DNA from: Bacillota bacterium
GTDB taxonomy: Bacteria; Bacillota; Clostridia; Saccharofermentanales; Fastidiosipilaceae
NCBI GenBank assembly: GCA_023442635.1
Contig: JAEZYR010000156.1
Location: 1-5,280, forward strand
Direction: 5' to 3'
DNA: 5,280 bases
The notes below the pieces were generated by a model. That model was not told the DNA's origin and did no database searches. It saw only the letters and a program-made list of their open reading frames with translations. Position numbers and translations under genes: made by a program. Below are positions 1 to 5,280 of this stretch, in pieces (position 1 is the stretch's first letter; every line of letters begins with the position of its first letter).

Positions 1-213
1 CGCCATCACATTGTGGTTCACTCGGAGTGGTATGGCCGCTTGAGCACGGTCTGTCTCGCTGCAGCCTTTGGGATAGCTATGTTATTGCCTAGCCAGCAGA
101 CTTTGTGGCAGAATCTCATTTTTCTGCCAGCTTTATTGCTAGCTCTTTATGCTTTTTATCGCTACTGGAAGCATTATCGCAGCGAGCTTGAACAGCTTAA
201 ACGGGAAGTTTGA
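1..213 (+). CDS. C-terminal end of a membrane protein, probably a CDP-alcohol phosphatidyltransferase (partial)
   Basis: The frame is open from the left edge (first codon CGC) to a TGA at 211-213. The GTG at 13 lies inside an already open frame and has no ribosome binding site in view, so this is best read as the last ~70 residues of a longer gene. Two hydrophobic stretches are visible: LSTVCLAAAFGIAMLLP and LIFLPALLLALYAF. They are joined by a short polar loop and followed by a basic, charged tail ending in EQLKREV. The sequence SEWYGRLSTV just before the first stretch resembles the 'WYGK(I/L)(S/A)T' segment near the C-terminus of bacterial CDP-alcohol phosphatidyltransferases (PgsA-like enzymes of phospholipid synthesis in the inner membrane). 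The catalytic DG-AR-G-D-D motif would lie upstream, outside the window, so the family call rests on a short resemblance and on topology. Any small membrane protein with two C-terminal helices is an alternative. Confidence 0.5.
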   Translation, partial: RHHIVVHSEWYGRLSTVCLAAAFGIAMLLPSQQTLWQNLIFLPALLLALYAFYRYWKHYRSELEQLKREV

Positions 214-263
214 ATTAGGCCTTCATATCTGAGCTTAACTATTAACTAGGGACTGTATTTAAG

Positions 264-323
264 AAGCCTTTTCATCCAGCGTTTATATACTGGCATGTAT
301 ACGCTGAGATGAGGGGCTTTTAT
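264..323 (+). terminator. Large imperfect hairpin with weak T-run, probable terminator of the upstream gene
   Basis: Nested inverted repeats form a long stem: AAGCC (264-268) with GGCTT (315-319), TCATC (272-276) with GATGA (308-312), CAGCG (277-281) with CGCTG (302-306), and TATAC (286-290) with GTATA (297-301). The loop is 291-296. Small internal loops and one 4-base left bulge interrupt the stem. It is followed only by TTAT, a poor T-run for an intrinsic terminator. The position, 50 bases after the stop at 213 and upstream of the mutS2 promoter, suits a terminator. It could instead be an mRNA-stabilising or regulatory structure. Confidence 0.5.
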
Positions 324-385
324 CATTACGTCCGCCCTTAAGATCTTGAAAAAGTCAGATGAAAAGTAGAATGTCGAAGCTGCCG

Positions 386-391
386 TATAAT
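386..391 (+). promoter_or_regulatory. Candidate -10 box (TATAAT) of the mutS2 promoter
   Basis: A perfect TATAAT lies 30 bases before the preferred mutS2 ATG, placing the transcription start near 398. The -35 region at 16-18 base spacing (about 362-369, AAAAGTAG) does not resemble TTGACA, and the TG two bases further upstream is out of register for an extended -10. An alternative pair, TTGAAA at 346-351 and TAGAAT at 367-372, matches each consensus at five of six positions, but its spacer is only 15 bases. Confidence 0.5.
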
Positions 392-407
392 AAAAGGCAA
401 TTATAGC

Positions 408-413
408 GGTGAG
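408..413 (+). promoter_or_regulatory. Ribosome binding site that decides the mutS2 start
   Basis: GGTGAG matches the GGTGA part of the extended anti-Shine-Dalgarno complement and sits seven bases before the ATG at 421. An in-frame GTG at 409 overlaps this site, so it would have no ribosome binding site of its own at proper spacing. This favours the ATG. Confidence 0.6.
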
Positions 414-420
414 AAATAAA

Positions 421-2829
421 ATGATTCAGCAAGATACACTAGAACGCTTGGAATATCCTCGAATAATAGAACGTTTGACGGATTTAGCGTATTCTGAACC
501 TGGTAAGCGACTTTGTCGGCAACTTTTACCTACTGCTCATGTTGAGGAGATTCAGCTGCGGCTGAAAGAAACAGAGGATGCCATCCGTTATTTACTCGAA
601 CAGGGATCGCCCTCTTTGTCGGGTATTAGTGACCTTAGCACGCTACTGGGACGAGCTGAAAGAGGGGCGATTCTCCTCCCCAAAGATCTACTAGCTGTGG
701 TGGCTTTGCAGCGGGCTGCCAACCGCCTACATGCTATTCCTCCAGAGGATCTGCTCCAGCAGGATGAGGCTTGGCTTGGGATCTATGATTTGATGCTCCA
801 GCTAGATGGCTTGGTTCATTTGACGCGAGACTTGGAAAGAACTGTGCAGAATGAGGATAGCTTAGCAGACGATGCCTCACCACAATTACGAGAGATTCGG
901 ACGCGGATGCGTGGTCAGCAGCAAGCTGTTCGAGAGCATCTTGAGCGTGTCCTGAGACAGCAGGGCAAGGCCTTGCAAGATGCGATTGTTACACAGAGAA
1001 ATGGGCGCTATGTCATACCTGTTCGAGCAGATCATCGAGCGGCTGTTCCAGGTTTGATACACGATGCCTCGAATTCTGGTCAGACACTTTTTATCGAGCC
1101 CATGGCAGTTGTCAAAGCCAACAACAAACTGAGGGAACTTGAGGCAGAAGAAAGGGCGGAGGTTGAGCGCATCCTTAGAAAGCTTTCTGCACAGATTGCA
1201 GAACGAGCTGATACGATCAGTCAAAATGGAAGAATTTTAGCCAAACTTGACTTCATCTTTGCTAAGGGGCGCCTGGCTCTTGATCTAGAGGGAAGGATAC
1301 CTAAGATCCGACAAGATGGCAGATTTCATCTTTTGCGCGCGCGACATCCCCTAATCCCAGCCAAGGAAGTTGTGCCCATTGACTTGAGTTTAGGTGACCG
1401 TTACCAAACGCTCGTGATCACGGGCCCTAATACTGGTGGCAAGACAGTAGCCCTGAAAACTTGTGGTCTTTTGACTCTCATGGGCATGGCTGGACTCGCT
1501 ATTCCAGCTGCTGAAGCATCTGAATTGGCCATCTTTGAACAAGTTTTTGCAGACATAGGCGATGAACAGAGTATTGAACAGAGTTTGTCTACCTTTTCAG
1601 CCCATATGCAGCATATCGTAGAGATATTAGAACAAGCTGATGGCCATAGCCTTGTCTTGTTAGATGAATTGGGATCTGGAACGGATCCCTCTGAGGGTGC
1701 AGCCTTAGCCATTGCTATTTTGGAGCATCTTCGACAAGTAGGCGCAAGGATACTAGCCAGTACACACTATCGTGAACTTAAGACTTACGCTTTGCAACAA
1801 GTGGGCGTCGAAAATGCATCTTGCGAGTTTGATGTGGAGAGTTTGAGTCCGACCTATCGTCTGTTGCTGGGGGTGCCAGGTGTTTCTAATGCCTTTCTTA
1901 TTTCGCAAAGACTAGGCCTAGATGAGAATATTATTGAGTCCGCAAAGGCATTTTTGAGCGACGAAGAGCGCAACTTTGAAGCTGTTGTGGCTGAACTGGA
2001 TGATAGAAGCAGACAGTTGTTGATGGCAGAAAATGCGTTAGCACAAGAACGAGAGGCATTGGCTCAGGAAAAAGCTCAAATCCAAAGACAAAAAAGACAG
2101 ATTGAAGTTCGCGAACAGGCTCGAAAACAGGAGGATTTATCTCGCAAACGGCAGCAAAGACAGCAAGAATTGGAAGCTGTTGAGTCATTGTTAGCAGAAT
2201 TGAGGTTGCAATTTGAAGAAAATCCTCAGAATGCTTTAGATTCGGCTAAGGTCCTGAGACAGGCTGTTCGACAGGAACTCAATCAAGTCGAAAAGAAAAT
2301 TGGGAGACAGACCTTGCAACAGGCTCATCGCCGCCAAGGAGCGCAGGTCTTGGACTTAGACGAATTGGTTGTGGGACAGCGTTATCGAGCAGAGCAGTTA
2401 GGCCTCGAAGGCAAGCTACTGACGTTGCCTGATCGACGAGGGCTTGTCCAGATTGAGCAGGGTGCGATGAAAATTAAAGTGCCAGCCAAAAGTCTCAGTC
2501 ATGTGAATGAGCAGTCCCCCAAGCCCAAAAAACAAGAGAGTCGCTCAACCGCACGTACGGGAGGGCAGCGGCGTGGTAGCCAATTCATCTCTGCTGAATT
2601 AAAGCTTTTAGGCAAACGAGTTGATGAAGCCCTTATTGCCCTGGATCAGTATTTAGATGAAGCTGTCTTAGCTGGTGTTGAGCGTGTGCGAATTGTGCAC
2701 GGCAAGGGTTCAGGAGCTTTGAGATCTGCTGTTCACGAAGCGCTCAAGCAAGACAAAAGAGTTAAGTGTTATCGATTGGCCGAATATGGGGAGGGTGACA
2801 GTGGTGTGACCTGGGCTGATTTGCGCTGA
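421..2829 (+). CDS. mutS2: Endonuclease/ribosome-rescue ATPase MutS2
   Basis: Intact 802-residue protein, close to the usual ~785 of Bacillus MutS2 and lacking the N-terminal mismatch-recognition domain of MutS. Residues are numbered from ATG 421. Domains in order: helical core/lever region (about 1-310, including RNGRYVIPVR at 193-202); ABC-type ATPase with Walker A TGPNTGGKT (334-342), signature-like STFSAHM (390-396), Walker B LLDELGSGTD ending at 422 and the ASTHY switch (446-450); a long Glu/Gln/Arg-rich coiled coil (about 517-600); a KOW-like beta segment (about 640-695); a basic linker; and a C-terminal Smr domain (about 722-802) with HGKGSG (760-765). Known family roles are suppression of homologous recombination and, in Bacillus, splitting of collided ribosomes. 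Oddity: the usual LDLRG opening of the Smr domain reads LKLLG (727-731), so nuclease activity is doubtful. An in-frame GTG at 409 would add four residues but is less likely. The gene appears to have its own promoter, and no clear terminator follows it. Confidence 0.96.
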   Translation: MIQQDTLERLEYPRIIERLTDLAYSEPGKRLCRQLLPTAHVEEIQLRLKETEDAIRYLLEQGSPSLSGISDLSTLLGRAERGAILLPKDLLAVVALQRAANRLHAIPPEDLLQQDEAWLGIYDLMLQLDGLVHLTRDLERTVQNEDSLADDASPQLREIRTRMRGQQQAVREHLERVLRQQGKALQDAIVTQRNGRYVIPVRADHRAAVPGLIHDASNSGQTLFIEPMAVVKANNKLRELEAEERAEVERILRKLSAQIAERADTISQNGRILAKLDFIFAKGRLALDLEGRIPKIRQDGRFHLLRARHPLIPAKEVVPIDLSLGDRYQTLVITGPNTGGKTVALKTCGLLTLMGMAGLAIPAAEASELAIFEQVFADIGDEQSIEQSLSTFSAHMQHIVEILEQADGHSLVLLDELGSGTDPSEGAALAIAILEHLRQVGARILASTHYRELKTYALQQVGVENASCEFDVESLSPTYRLLLGVPGVSNAFLISQRLGLDENIIESAKAFLSDEERNFEAVVAELDDRSRQLLMAENALAQEREALAQEKAQIQRQKRQIEVREQARKQEDLSRKRQQRQQELEAVESLLAELRLQFEENPQNALDSAKVLRQAVRQELNQVEKKIGRQTLQQAHRRQGAQVLDLDELVVGQRYRAEQLGLEGKLLTLPDRRGLVQIEQGAMKIKVPAKSLSHVNEQSPKPKKQESRSTARTGGQRRGSQFISAELKLLGKRVDEALIALDQYLDEAVLAGVERVRIVHGKGSGALRSAVHEALKQDKRVKCYRLAEYGEGDSGVTWADLR

Positions 2830-2922
2830 AACAGAACATAGGTTCAGCTTATAGGATCAGAGGATACGACGCAGTAGAGGGGCGTTTTATGCTCGATTTA
2901 AGGGATGCTGCAAAAGAGGGCG

Positions 2923-2931
2923 TGCTATAAT
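2923..2931 (+). promoter_or_regulatory. Extended -10 promoter of nagB
   Basis: TGCTATAAT is a perfect extended -10 element (TGN followed by TATAAT), 33 bases before the nagB start. The region 17 bases upstream (2903-2908, GGATGC) is a poor -35, which extended -10 promoters tolerate. Transcription would start near 2938, giving a leader of roughly 27 bases with no room for a riboswitch. Confidence 0.7.
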
Positions 2932-2938
2932 GACCACA

Positions 2939-2953
2939 ATGTTCTAGGTACAT
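2939..2953 (+). promoter_or_regulatory. Imperfect palindrome at the predicted nagB transcription start, possible operator
   Basis: ATGTTCTAGGTACAT has matching arms (ATGT/ACAT plus an inner C/G pair). It lies between the -10 box and the Shine-Dalgarno, overlapping the predicted start of transcription, where a repressor site would be expected. The left part, AATGTTCTAG from 2938, resembles the half-site of GntR-family amino-sugar regulators (NagR/DasR-type, centred on GTCTAGAC). The right part does not fit that consensus well. This is an inference from one short site. Confidence 0.25.
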
Positions 2954-2960
2954 AAGGAGG
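2954..2960 (+). promoter_or_regulatory. Strong Shine-Dalgarno of nagB with short spacing
   Basis: AAGGAGG is a full match to the anti-Shine-Dalgarno core, four bases before ATG 2965. The spacing is slightly short, but no other in-frame start is near, so it fixes the nagB start. Confidence 0.85.
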
Positions 2961-2964
2961 CTAT

Positions 2965-3690
2965 ATGACGATTCAAGTCTTTGAAGATGAAGCCCAGGTC
3001 GCTGTTGCAGGAGCTACATTGGTGGCAGCACAGTTGTTGGAGGATCCTTATTCGGTGCTTGGCCTCCCAACAGGTTCAACCCCATTGGGTGTCTACGAGA
3101 AATTAGTTGAATTTTTTAACCATGGTGTGATTTCTTTTGCAGGAGCTAGCTGCTTTAACTTAGATGAGTATATCGGCTTGTCGCCCGATCATGAGCAGAG
3201 CTATAACTATTTCTTGCACCACCATATTATTGATCGCGTTGACTTTGATCCTGCACATGTTCGTTTGGTTCAAGGTTCTGGCGTTAATATCACCGAAGAA
3301 TGCGAGCAATACGAGCAGGCCATCAGCGAACGTGGAGGCATTAGTATCCAGCTTTTGGGTATTGGACGCAATGGGCATATCGGGTTTAATGAACCATCGG
3401 ATACCTTCGAAAAAACCACGCATGTTGTGGATTTGACGGCCGATACAATTGAGGCTAACAGCCGCTTTTTTGACCATGCGGACGAAGTACCTCGTCAAGC
3501 GATCAGCATGGGAATTGGCACGATCCTAGACGCCGAAAAGATTGTGATATTGGCAACTGGTGAAAGTAAGGCAGAAGCTGTTAGAGCCATGTGTAAGGGC
3601 GCGATTGATCCTCAATGTCCTGCTTCTATTCTACAGATCCATCCTAACGTTACAGTGCTTTTAGACGCGGCCGCTGCAGCCTTGCTTTAA
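2965..3690 (+). CDS. nagB: Glucosamine-6-phosphate deaminase NagB
   Basis: Cytoplasmic enzyme that converts glucosamine 6-phosphate to fructose 6-phosphate plus ammonia, the last step that feeds amino sugars into glycolysis. The 241-residue length matches the short Gram-positive form (Bacillus NagB ~242) rather than the longer, allosteric E. coli form (266). Visible motifs: phosphate-binding GLPTGSTP (33-40); NLDEYIGL with the catalytic Asp67; and GIGRNGHIGFNEP (132-144) with Asn136, His138 and Glu143. These positions coincide with the Bacillus active-site numbering. Asn136 replaces the Asp found in E. coli, which is normal for this subgroup. Downstream conserved blocks such as SMGIGTIL and GESKAEAVR are present. 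The gene stands alone, with its own extended -10 promoter and a strong terminator, and nagA is not adjacent. The sugar-phosphate isomerase relative 6-phosphogluconolactonase is excluded by the GRNGHIGFNEP signature. Confidence 0.96.
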   Translation: MTIQVFEDEAQVAVAGATLVAAQLLEDPYSVLGLPTGSTPLGVYEKLVEFFNHGVISFAGASCFNLDEYIGLSPDHEQSYNYFLHHHIIDRVDFDPAHVRLVQGSGVNITEECEQYEQAISERGGISIQLLGIGRNGHIGFNEPSDTFEKTTHVVDLTADTIEANSRFFDHADEVPRQAISMGIGTILDAEKIVILATGESKAEAVRAMCKGAIDPQCPASILQIHPNVTVLLDAAAAALL

Positions 3691-3706
3691 GCACTTTATT
3701 CAGTGC
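3691..3706 (+). repeat. Small hairpin directly after the nagB stop codon
   Basis: GCACT (3691-3695) pairs with AGTGC (3702-3706) around a six-base loop. It starts immediately after TAA and sits just upstream of the main terminator hairpin. Five base pairs are weak alone. It may add to transcript 3'-end stability, or it may be chance. Confidence 0.35.
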
Positions 3707-3711
3707 CAGGG

Positions 3712-3742
3712 CGGACGAGCTGCGGCTCGTCCGTCTTTTTTT
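3712..3742 (+). terminator. Strong intrinsic terminator of nagB
   Basis: A perfect nine-base-pair GC-rich stem, CGGACGAGC (3712-3720) with GCTCGTCCG (3725-3733), encloses loop TGCG. In RNA the closed loop is C(UGCG)G, a member of the very stable UNCG tetraloop class. It is followed by TC and seven Ts (3736-3742). No A-rich tract lies upstream, so it acts on the + strand only. Confidence 0.95.
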
Positions 3743-3767
3743 CGCTTAACCTTCTATTGATAAGAGT

Positions 3768-3771
3768 GGAG
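3768..3771 (+). promoter_or_regulatory. Ribosome binding site of valS
   Basis: GGAG (within GTGGAGA) lies seven bases before ATG 3779, the best-spaced start. The next in-frame ATG, at 3797, lacks such a site. The 36 bases between the upstream terminator and this start contain no clear promoter and no T-box. Confidence 0.75.
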
Positions 3772-3778
3772 ATTTGCT

Positions 3779-5280
3779 ATGGCTCGTATTGAGCAAATGC
3801 CAAAAAATTACGAAGCAAGTAAATGGGAAAAGGACTGCTACCAGCGCTGGGAAGATGCAGGCTACTTTCATCCAGATCCAGATCCGAGTAAGCCAGCTTA
3901 CTCTATCGCCATGCCACCACCCAACATTACAGGCCAACTGCATATGGGGCATGCCTTAGATAACAGCTTGCAGGATCTCTTTGTCCGCTGGCGTCGTATG
4001 CAAGGCTACAGTGTATTGTGGCAGCCAGGCACAGACCATGCCGCAATCGCGACTGAAGCCAAGATCACTGCCGCCCTTAAGGCTCAAGGTATCGACAAAG
4101 CAGAAATAGGGCGAGAAGCTTTCCTAGAGCACGCTTGGGCCTGGAAAGAACGCTACGGTAACCGTATCGTTGAGCAGCTTCGCTGCCTGGGTTGTTCGTG
4201 TGATTGGAGTTTGCTGCGCTTTACGATGGACGAAGGCCTTTCAGCTGCTGTGCGCAAGGTTTTTGTGGATCTCTACAATAAGGGACTGATCTACCGTGGT
4301 AAGCGCATGGTGAATTGGTGTCCACATTGCCAGACGACACTTTCGGATATTGAGGTCATCCACGAGGAACGTGACAGCCATCTATGGGTTTTGCGTTATC
4401 CACTTGTCCCCGTAGAGGGCAAAGAAGATGAAGCCGACCATATTTTGATTGCGACAACTCGTCCCGAAACATTGTTGGGTGACACAGCTGTTGCTGTTTC
4501 GCCAGCAGATGAACGCTATCAGGCACTCATCGGTCGGGAGCTGGTGCTACCTTTAGTTGGCCGCCGAATACCGATCATTGCAGATGATTACGTTGAATCT
4601 GACTTTGGTACAGGCGCTGTCAAGATAACCCCAGCGCATGATCCCAATGACTATGCTATGTCGCTTCGACATCAGTTGCCAGTCATTGAGATTTTTACAC
4701 CGACGGCTCACATCGTGGAGGGCTATGGTGCTTATAGTGGCCTGTCAAGAGAAGAAGCGCGCAAACAGATCATTAAGGACTTAGAGGAGCAAGGACTGCT
4801 AGAGCGTATCGAAAATCATCGTCATGCTGTCGGAACTTGCCAACGTTGTGGAACAGTTGTAGAACCGCGCTTGATGGAGCAGTGGTTTGTCAAAATGCAG
4901 CCACTTGCAGAACCAGCTATTCAGGTTGTCCGTTCGGGAGAGATCAAAATGCTTCCTGAGCGACTGGAGAAAATATATTTCAACTGGATGGAAAATATCC
5001 AAGACTGGTGCATATCGCGTCAGCTTTGGTGGGGACACCGCATCCCAGCTTGGTATTGCGAAAAATGTGGTCACATAACGGTTGCCGCAGAAGAGCCCAA
5101 ATGCTGTGAGCACTGTGGTGGGGAACACTTAAAGCAGGACGAGGATACGCTCGATACCTGGTTTAGTTCAGCACTCTGGCCATTCTCAACACTAGGATGG
5201 CCTGAAGAAACAGAGCGCTATCGCCGCTACTATCCGACGAGTGACTTAGTGACGGGCTATGACATCATATTCTTCTGGGT
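3779..5280 (+). CDS. valS: Valyl-tRNA synthetase (partial, 3' end beyond window)
   Basis: The frame opens at ATG 3779 and stays open to the right edge: 500 full codons of a family usually near 880. The enzyme attaches valine to tRNA-Val in the cytoplasm (class Ia synthetase). The catalytic domain shows PPPNITGQLHMGH (46-58), where HMGH is the ValRS form of the HIGH signature. The CP1 editing domain shows ATTRPETLLGDT (225-236) and AHDPNDY (286-292), which in this family hydrolyse mischarged Thr-tRNA-Val. Then come DWCISRQLWWGHRIPAWY (409-426) and DTWFSSALWPFS (459-470), typical of ValRS. CxxC pairs at 181/184, 354/357 and 427/430, plus Cys442, 443 and 446, look like the zinc-binding modules known in bacterial ValRS. 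The KMSKS loop, anticodon-binding domain and C-terminal coiled coil lie outside. IleRS and LeuRS are excluded by the PPPNITG and RQLWWGHRIPAWY signatures. The gene follows the nagB terminator closely and lacks a T-box leader. Confidence 0.97.
   Translation, partial: MARIEQMPKNYEASKWEKDCYQRWEDAGYFHPDPDPSKPAYSIAMPPPNITGQLHMGHALDNSLQDLFVRWRRMQGYSVLWQPGTDHAAIATEAKITAALKAQGIDKAEIGREAFLEHAWAWKERYGNRIVEQLRCLGCSCDWSLLRFTMDEGLSAAVRKVFVDLYNKGLIYRGKRMVNWCPHCQTTLSDIEVIHEERDSHLWVLRYPLVPVEGKEDEADHILIATTRPETLLGDTAVAVSPADERYQALIGRELVLPLVGRRIPIIADDYVESDFGTGAVKITPAHDPNDYAMSLRHQLPVIEIFTPTAHIVEGYGAYSGLSREEARKQIIKDLEEQGLLERIENHRHAVGTCQRCGTVVEPRLMEQWFVKMQPLAEPAIQVVRSGEIKMLPERLEKIYFNWMENIQDWCISRQLWWGHRIPAWYCEKCGHITVAAEEPKCCEHCGGEHLKQDEDTLDTWFSSALWPFSTLGWPEETERYRRYYPTSDLVTGYDIIFFW

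Noticed and set aside
409..420. GTG at 409 as the mutS2 start
   Set aside because: It overlaps the GGTGAG ribosome binding site, which is correctly spaced for the ATG at 421, and the added residues MRNK have no visible support.
886..1224. Minus-strand open frame of 112 codons inside mutS2
   Set aside because: It is fully antisense to a conserved MutS2 region, shows no recognisable domain, and is explained by the codon use of the real gene.
1401..2188. Two further minus-strand open frames (1401-1712 and 1931-2188) within mutS2
   Set aside because: They are antisense to the ATPase and coiled-coil coding sequence, with low-complexity or cysteine-rich translations and no family resemblance.
3394..3396. 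Missing catalytic Asp in NagB (Asn136 in GRNGH)
   Set aside because: Asn at this position is normal in Bacillus-type NagB. The Asp is an E. coli-type feature, so this is not a defect.
3160..3498. Open frames on both strands inside nagB (3160-3498 minus, 3164-3436 plus)
   Set aside because: Both overlap the highly conserved NagB active-site coding region in other frames and have no independent support.
3746..3959. Short open frames at the start of valS (3746-3952 minus, 3774-3959 plus)
   Set aside because: They overlap the conserved ValRS N-terminus, including the HMGH region, in the wrong frame. The plus-strand frame begins five bases before the valS ATG and has no family resemblance.
4319..5116. 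Cysteine clusters in ValRS as unusual zinc fingers
   Set aside because: Equivalent CxxC modules are known in bacterial ValRS enzymes such as that of Thermus, so they are ordinary for the family.
4799..5128. Open frames inside valS (4799-5128 minus, 4887-5078 plus)
   Set aside because: They overlap conserved ValRS sequence, including RQLWWGHRIPAWY, and are shadows of that gene.

Overview
The window looks like an ordinary chromosomal segment of a Bacillota (Firmicutes)-type bacterium. Strong Shine-Dalgarno sequences, a MutS2 with a C-terminal Smr domain, and a short NagB with the GIGRNGHIGFNEP active-site signature typical of Gram-positive enzymes all point that way. The genus cannot be named from the sequence alone. 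All genes lie on the + strand, and there is no sign of a mobile element, CRISPR array, tRNA or rRNA.

Layout, left to right. The first ~213 bases are the 3' end of a small membrane protein gene, probably the C-terminus of a CDP-alcohol phosphatidyltransferase (PgsA-like). A ~207-base gap follows, holding a large imperfect hairpin and a TATAAT-type promoter. Next is mutS2, 802 codons from the preferred ATG at 421, intact. A 135-base gap then carries an extended -10 promoter and a strong ribosome binding site for nagB (241 codons, glucosamine-6-phosphate deaminase). nagB ends in a strong intrinsic terminator with a UNCG-type tetraloop. Only 36 bases after its T-run, valS (valyl-tRNA synthetase) begins and runs off the right edge after 500 complete codons. 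valS has no stop codon inside the window, so a scan for closed ORFs would miss it.

The three main genes are separately punctuated housekeeping functions: recombination control and ribosome-collision handling, amino-sugar catabolism, and translation. They do not look like one functional operon. No new multi-gene system is visible. The points most worth a second look are the loss of both charged residues of the LDLR motif in the MutS2 Smr domain, an imperfect palindrome at the nagB transcription start that could be an operator, the compact valS leader with no room for a T-box, and the long hairpin upstream of mutS2.
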